From CAZUZS01 sp964624795 (GTDB taxonomy: Bacteria; Calditrichota; Calditrichia; RBG-13-44-9), in the NCBI GenBank assembly GCA_964624795.1, contig CAZUZS010000015.1, forward strand, positions 10,377 to 74,376: a DNA stretch of 64,000 bases. The letters are read 5' to 3'. Positions 61,943 through 64,000 of this stretch are shown piece by piece. Position numbers and translations under genes: made by a program. The notes below the pieces were generated by a model. It ran no database searches. It was not told the DNA's origin and saw only the letters and a list, made by a program, of their open reading frames with translations. The first letter of the stretch is position 1. Each line of letters starts with the position of its first letter.

Positions 61943-62557
61943 TCACCTCCAGAACAGCTTCATAAGTATAGTCGCCAGAAAGAGCGAAAAAGTCACATTA
62001 AAAAGCAGGACTTTTAATTTTTCCAGATTTCTTTTGATCTGCATCTTCACACCACTGACTGAGAGGCCGACTTCCTCCGCGATTTCTTCGTAAGTGTAAT
62101 TGTCGGCTTTCAGAAGAAGAATACGGCGGGTTTTTTCCGGTAATTTTTCGAGTGCCGTTTCCATGTCCATTTTATCCGGAATGTTGGCCGGGGAATAATC
62201 CGCATGACCGATCCTAGCCAGCGTCTCTTCATACTCGCCATCGCCGGCGGTCATATCGAAATAATTTTCCTCGCGGCGGCGGTACTTGGTGCGCAAATGG
62301 CTCTGCATCACCCGGAAAGCCAGCTTGAGCACGAAGCTGTGAAAACCCATCGGCTCCCGGATCTCAGGGAAAGTTTTGAGAACACGCAAATACACTTCCT
62401 GGGATAAGTCTTCCACCACATCCTGGCTGGGAAAACGATTCCGGAAATAGCCGTGTAGAATCTGGCGCAGTTCGCCGCACAGCTTTTCCAGTGCTTTGGA
62501 ATCCCCTTTTTGGGCTTTCTTCAGCAGGCCGGCTAATATTTTCTTTCTGTTTTCCAT
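61943..62557 (-). CDS. ECF-type RNA polymerase sigma factor with C-terminal membrane helix
   Basis: 204 residues. Region 2 (DVVEDLSQEVYLRVLKTF) and region 4 (ALEKLPEKTRRILLLKADNYTYEEIAEEVGLS...) are clear. After region 4 come 20 hydrophobic residues (FNVTFSLFLATILMKLFW) that look like a transmembrane helix, absent from ordinary ECF sigmas. It starts the sigma, anti-sigma, CHAT operon. There is no Shine-Dalgarno, and the mRNA leader is only about 16 bases. Confidence 0.92.
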   Translation of the reverse strand: MENRKKILAGLLKKAQKGDSKALEKLCGELRQILHGYFRNRFPSQDVVEDLSQEVYLRVLKTFPEIREPMGFHSFVLKLAFRVMQSHLRTKYRRREENYFDMTAGDGEYEETLARIGHADYSPANIPDKMDMETALEKLPEKTRRILLLKADNYTYEEIAEEVGLSVSGVKMQIKRNLEKLKVLLFNVTFSLFLATILMKLFWR

Positions 62558-62568
62558 AAGAGAACAAA

Positions 62569-62608
62569 TAGTCCGGACTAAATTATGTTTTCACAAGAAA
62601 TATGTCAA
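62569..62608 (-). promoter_or_regulatory. Sigma-70-type promoter with a palindromic operator for the ECF operon
   Basis: TTGACA (62603-62608), 17 bases, TAATTT (62580-62585). Immediately downstream, the perfect 12-base palindrome TAGTCCGGACTA (62569-62580) abuts the -10 box and covers the expected transcript start. This is a likely repressor site. The ATG is at 62557. Confidence 0.6.
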
Positions 62609-62861
62609 GAGAAAGAAAATTTGCGCCTGGCTTTCTTTACTGAAGTCGGCGATCCTGCAGCCGCCGAAATTTGATAGCATTATTCAAAGGGATCTAAAAA
62701 GATAAGCCGCCCTCTGTCATTTTCGAAGGCGGTTTGGAATGCATTTTACAAAACATTACTAAAAGTAATTTACTAAAGACTGCCTTAAGCAACAAATTTT
62801 AAAATCCCAAAAATTCAGTGAAATTCTGTCAAGGATTATTTCTGGTCAATCCGATTTCCTT
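62609..62861. other. Intergenic region between the ECF operon and the secreted protein
   Basis: It holds the hairpin at 62705-62735 and otherwise AT-rich sequence without features. With the promoter it makes up the 304-base gap. Confidence 0.4.
62705..62735 (-). terminator. Hairpin after the T9SS-cargo gene
   Basis: GCCGCC (62706-62711) pairs with GGCGGT (62728-62733) on either strand; on the minus strand it is followed by AGC TTATC TTTTT-like sequence. It lies 127 bases past the stop of the gene at 62862. A plausible, imperfect terminator. Confidence 0.5.
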
Positions 62862-64000
62862 TCATTTCATAAGCAGAATCTTTTGTGTGTATATTTGAGG
62901 GCCAACCTGTAATCTGTAGAAGTAGACACCGGAAGCATACTCATTTGCCTGCCACCGGTAACTGTGTTCCACGGCGGGCAGATTGCCCGAAATTAATGTC
63001 TTAATATGCTGGCCCATGGTGTCATAGATTTCAAGTTTCACCTTATTGGGACTAGAAAGTAAAAAAGCAATTGTCGTGCTGGGATTGAATGGATTGGGGT
63101 AAGCCGGCTTAAGGACAAATTGGGAGATTTGTAATTCGGAATTCTCCATCGCTAAAGATTTGCCCATTTGTGAAGTAACAGACGGTGAATAAATATTGCC
63201 CATTCCAACTTTTAAGCCAGTTAATGCAGCAGTGGTTAACTGCAGCTCAGGCCTAATTAACATGCGATGCCCGGCGTGATTACTAATATTAAATACCATC
63301 GTAGAGGCGTTCAGATTGGAGGAAGAAGACATTGAAGGTTTATCCAGATCGATCAAATGCAATTGAATTCGGAAATTATCCTGGAAAATATTGGGTACAA
63401 TCTGGCCCGTACTGTCATCACTGTTCACCACAAACGATTTCCATTTGATTTGTAGCCGGGATGCATTCTGTGGAATCCAAGCTGTGTCAGTACCGAGATA
63501 TTCAAAGAAATTCTTCAAATTTAGTTGAGTTGAGTCCAGCAAAGAATGTGATTTAAATGGAATCTGGTAATTTTCATTGGTTACTGAAGATACCAATATC
63601 GGATAAAAATCAAAAACAAGAGAAGCCCCCGCATCAGACGCAATTACCGCTCTTCTTCTCTCCAATGTGAAATTTGGATTTCCCTTGGGAGGTGGTTGAA
63701 CAATTTGGCTTACTACAATGGGGTATGGCGATTCGTCCTGACGAGTATACACATAGTAAGGTAGATCATTGGTTTCAAAAATTCCCCTAATATTTACCCA
63801 TTTACCGGGATAGCCGCTGTTCAAAAAATGCCATTGAAATTCCCCGCTATCCAGATAATAAAACTTGTTCTGAATCTGATTCTCTGTAGTAGTATTTAGT
63901 ATGGCAATACCATACCGAGAATCACCCGTTGAGGCAAAGCCCCTTAACGTCGGCGAATAACACGTAACAGCTTCCGGATGCTCGAAGACCTCAAACCATT
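62862..64000 (-). CDS. Secreted protein with T9SS type A sorting domain (5' end beyond window)
   Basis: The frame is open to the right edge, so the start is outside. At least 379 residues are visible. The bulk is an unrecognised beta-rich extracellular region (SSLNLNASTMVFNISN region, Ser-rich). The last about 85 residues are the Por-secretion/FlgD-like sorting domain: YPNPFNPSTTIAFLLSS, KVKLEIYDTMGQHIKTL, then GVYFYRLQ and a basic end (QKILLMK). It should be exported and attached to or released from the outer membrane. Confidence 0.85.
   Translation of the reverse strand, partial: WFEVFEHPEAVTCYSPTLRGFASTGDSRYGIAILNTTTENQIQNKFYYLDSGEFQWHFLNSGYPGKWVNIRGIFETNDLPYYVYTRQDESPYPIVVSQIVQPPPKGNPNFTLERRRAVIASDAGASLVFDFYPILVSSVTNENYQIPFKSHSLLDSTQLNLKNFFEYLGTDTAWIPQNASRLQIKWKSFVVNSDDSTGQIVPNIFQDNFRIQLHLIDLDKPSMSSSSNLNASTMVFNISNHAGHRMLIRPELQLTTAALTGLKVGMGNIYSPSVTSQMGKSLAMENSELQISQFVLKPAYPNPFNPSTTIAFLLSSPNKVKLEIYDTMGQHIKTLISGNLPAVEHSYRWQANEYASGVYFYRLQVGPQIYTQKILLMK

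Overview
The window is 64 kb of a Gram-negative chromosome from the FCB side of the bacterial tree, of the Calditrichota / candidate-division KSB1 kind. The evidence is a C-terminal Por-secretion (T9SS type A) sorting domain at the right edge, a SPOR lipoprotein, a meso-DAP-type MurE, a YbeY whose third zinc-ligand position is Asp, and an ECF sigma / zinc-finger anti-sigma / TPR-CHAT cluster. This placement is inference from gene content. No rRNA, CRISPR array, intact prophage or transposase was seen.

Left third (0.2-22.7 kb, minus strand): a complete dcw cluster transcribed right to left as mraZ-rsmH-ftsL-ftsI-murE-murF-mraY-murD-ftsW-murG-murC-murB-ftsQ-ftsA-ftsZ, mostly with overlapping or abutting genes. 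It builds lipid II from UDP-sugars and the divisome that uses it. Two tiny ORFs lie in the only real gap, between mraY and murD. Before mraZ come queA, ruvB, ruvA, ruvC and a yebC-family gene, then a SPOR lipoprotein.

Middle (23-50 kb): mixed housekeeping genes. These are a cysteine desulfurase, an ArsC/Spx-like thioredoxin-fold protein, an RNase Z-like metallo-beta-lactamase, a GDPD phosphodiesterase, a two-cluster ferredoxin, queG and dxs on the plus strand. Then pgpH-ybeY and corC-selA-selB run on the minus strand. A plus-strand run follows of a long-chain acyl-CoA synthetase, DUF4416, purM and a GalT-like enzyme. Next come tRNA-Glu, tRNA-Arg and tRNA-Leu. They are followed by an unusual three-gene operon of pseudo-receiver/DUF4388 proteins, one carrying a P-loop GTPase-like domain, then trmH-family and rlmD RNA methyltransferases.

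Right third (49-64 kb): a stand-alone TrpB2-type tryptophan synthase beta gene is preceded by what reads as a complete ribosome-mediated attenuator. It has a 28-codon leader ORF with five Trp codons, mutually exclusive 1:2, 2:3 and 3:4 hairpins, and a T-tract terminator. Two tRNA-Ser genes follow. The 3' half of the second is duplicated about 150 bp downstream and interrupted by a hairpin-rich 49-nt segment, probably an integration scar. Then come a secreted M3 peptidase, an alpha/beta hydrolase, an ArsP_2-like transporter, a small exported protein made of eight 14-residue repeats, and a cluster of an ECF sigma factor with a C-terminal membrane helix, a double zinc-finger membrane anti-sigma factor with TPRs, and a 1037-residue TPR-CHAT protease-like protein. 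A truncated secreted protein runs off the right edge.

The strongest novelty candidates are the trp attenuator, the DUF4388/GTPase operon, the sigma/anti-sigma/CHAT module with its neighbouring repeat protein, and the interrupted tRNA-Ser duplication.
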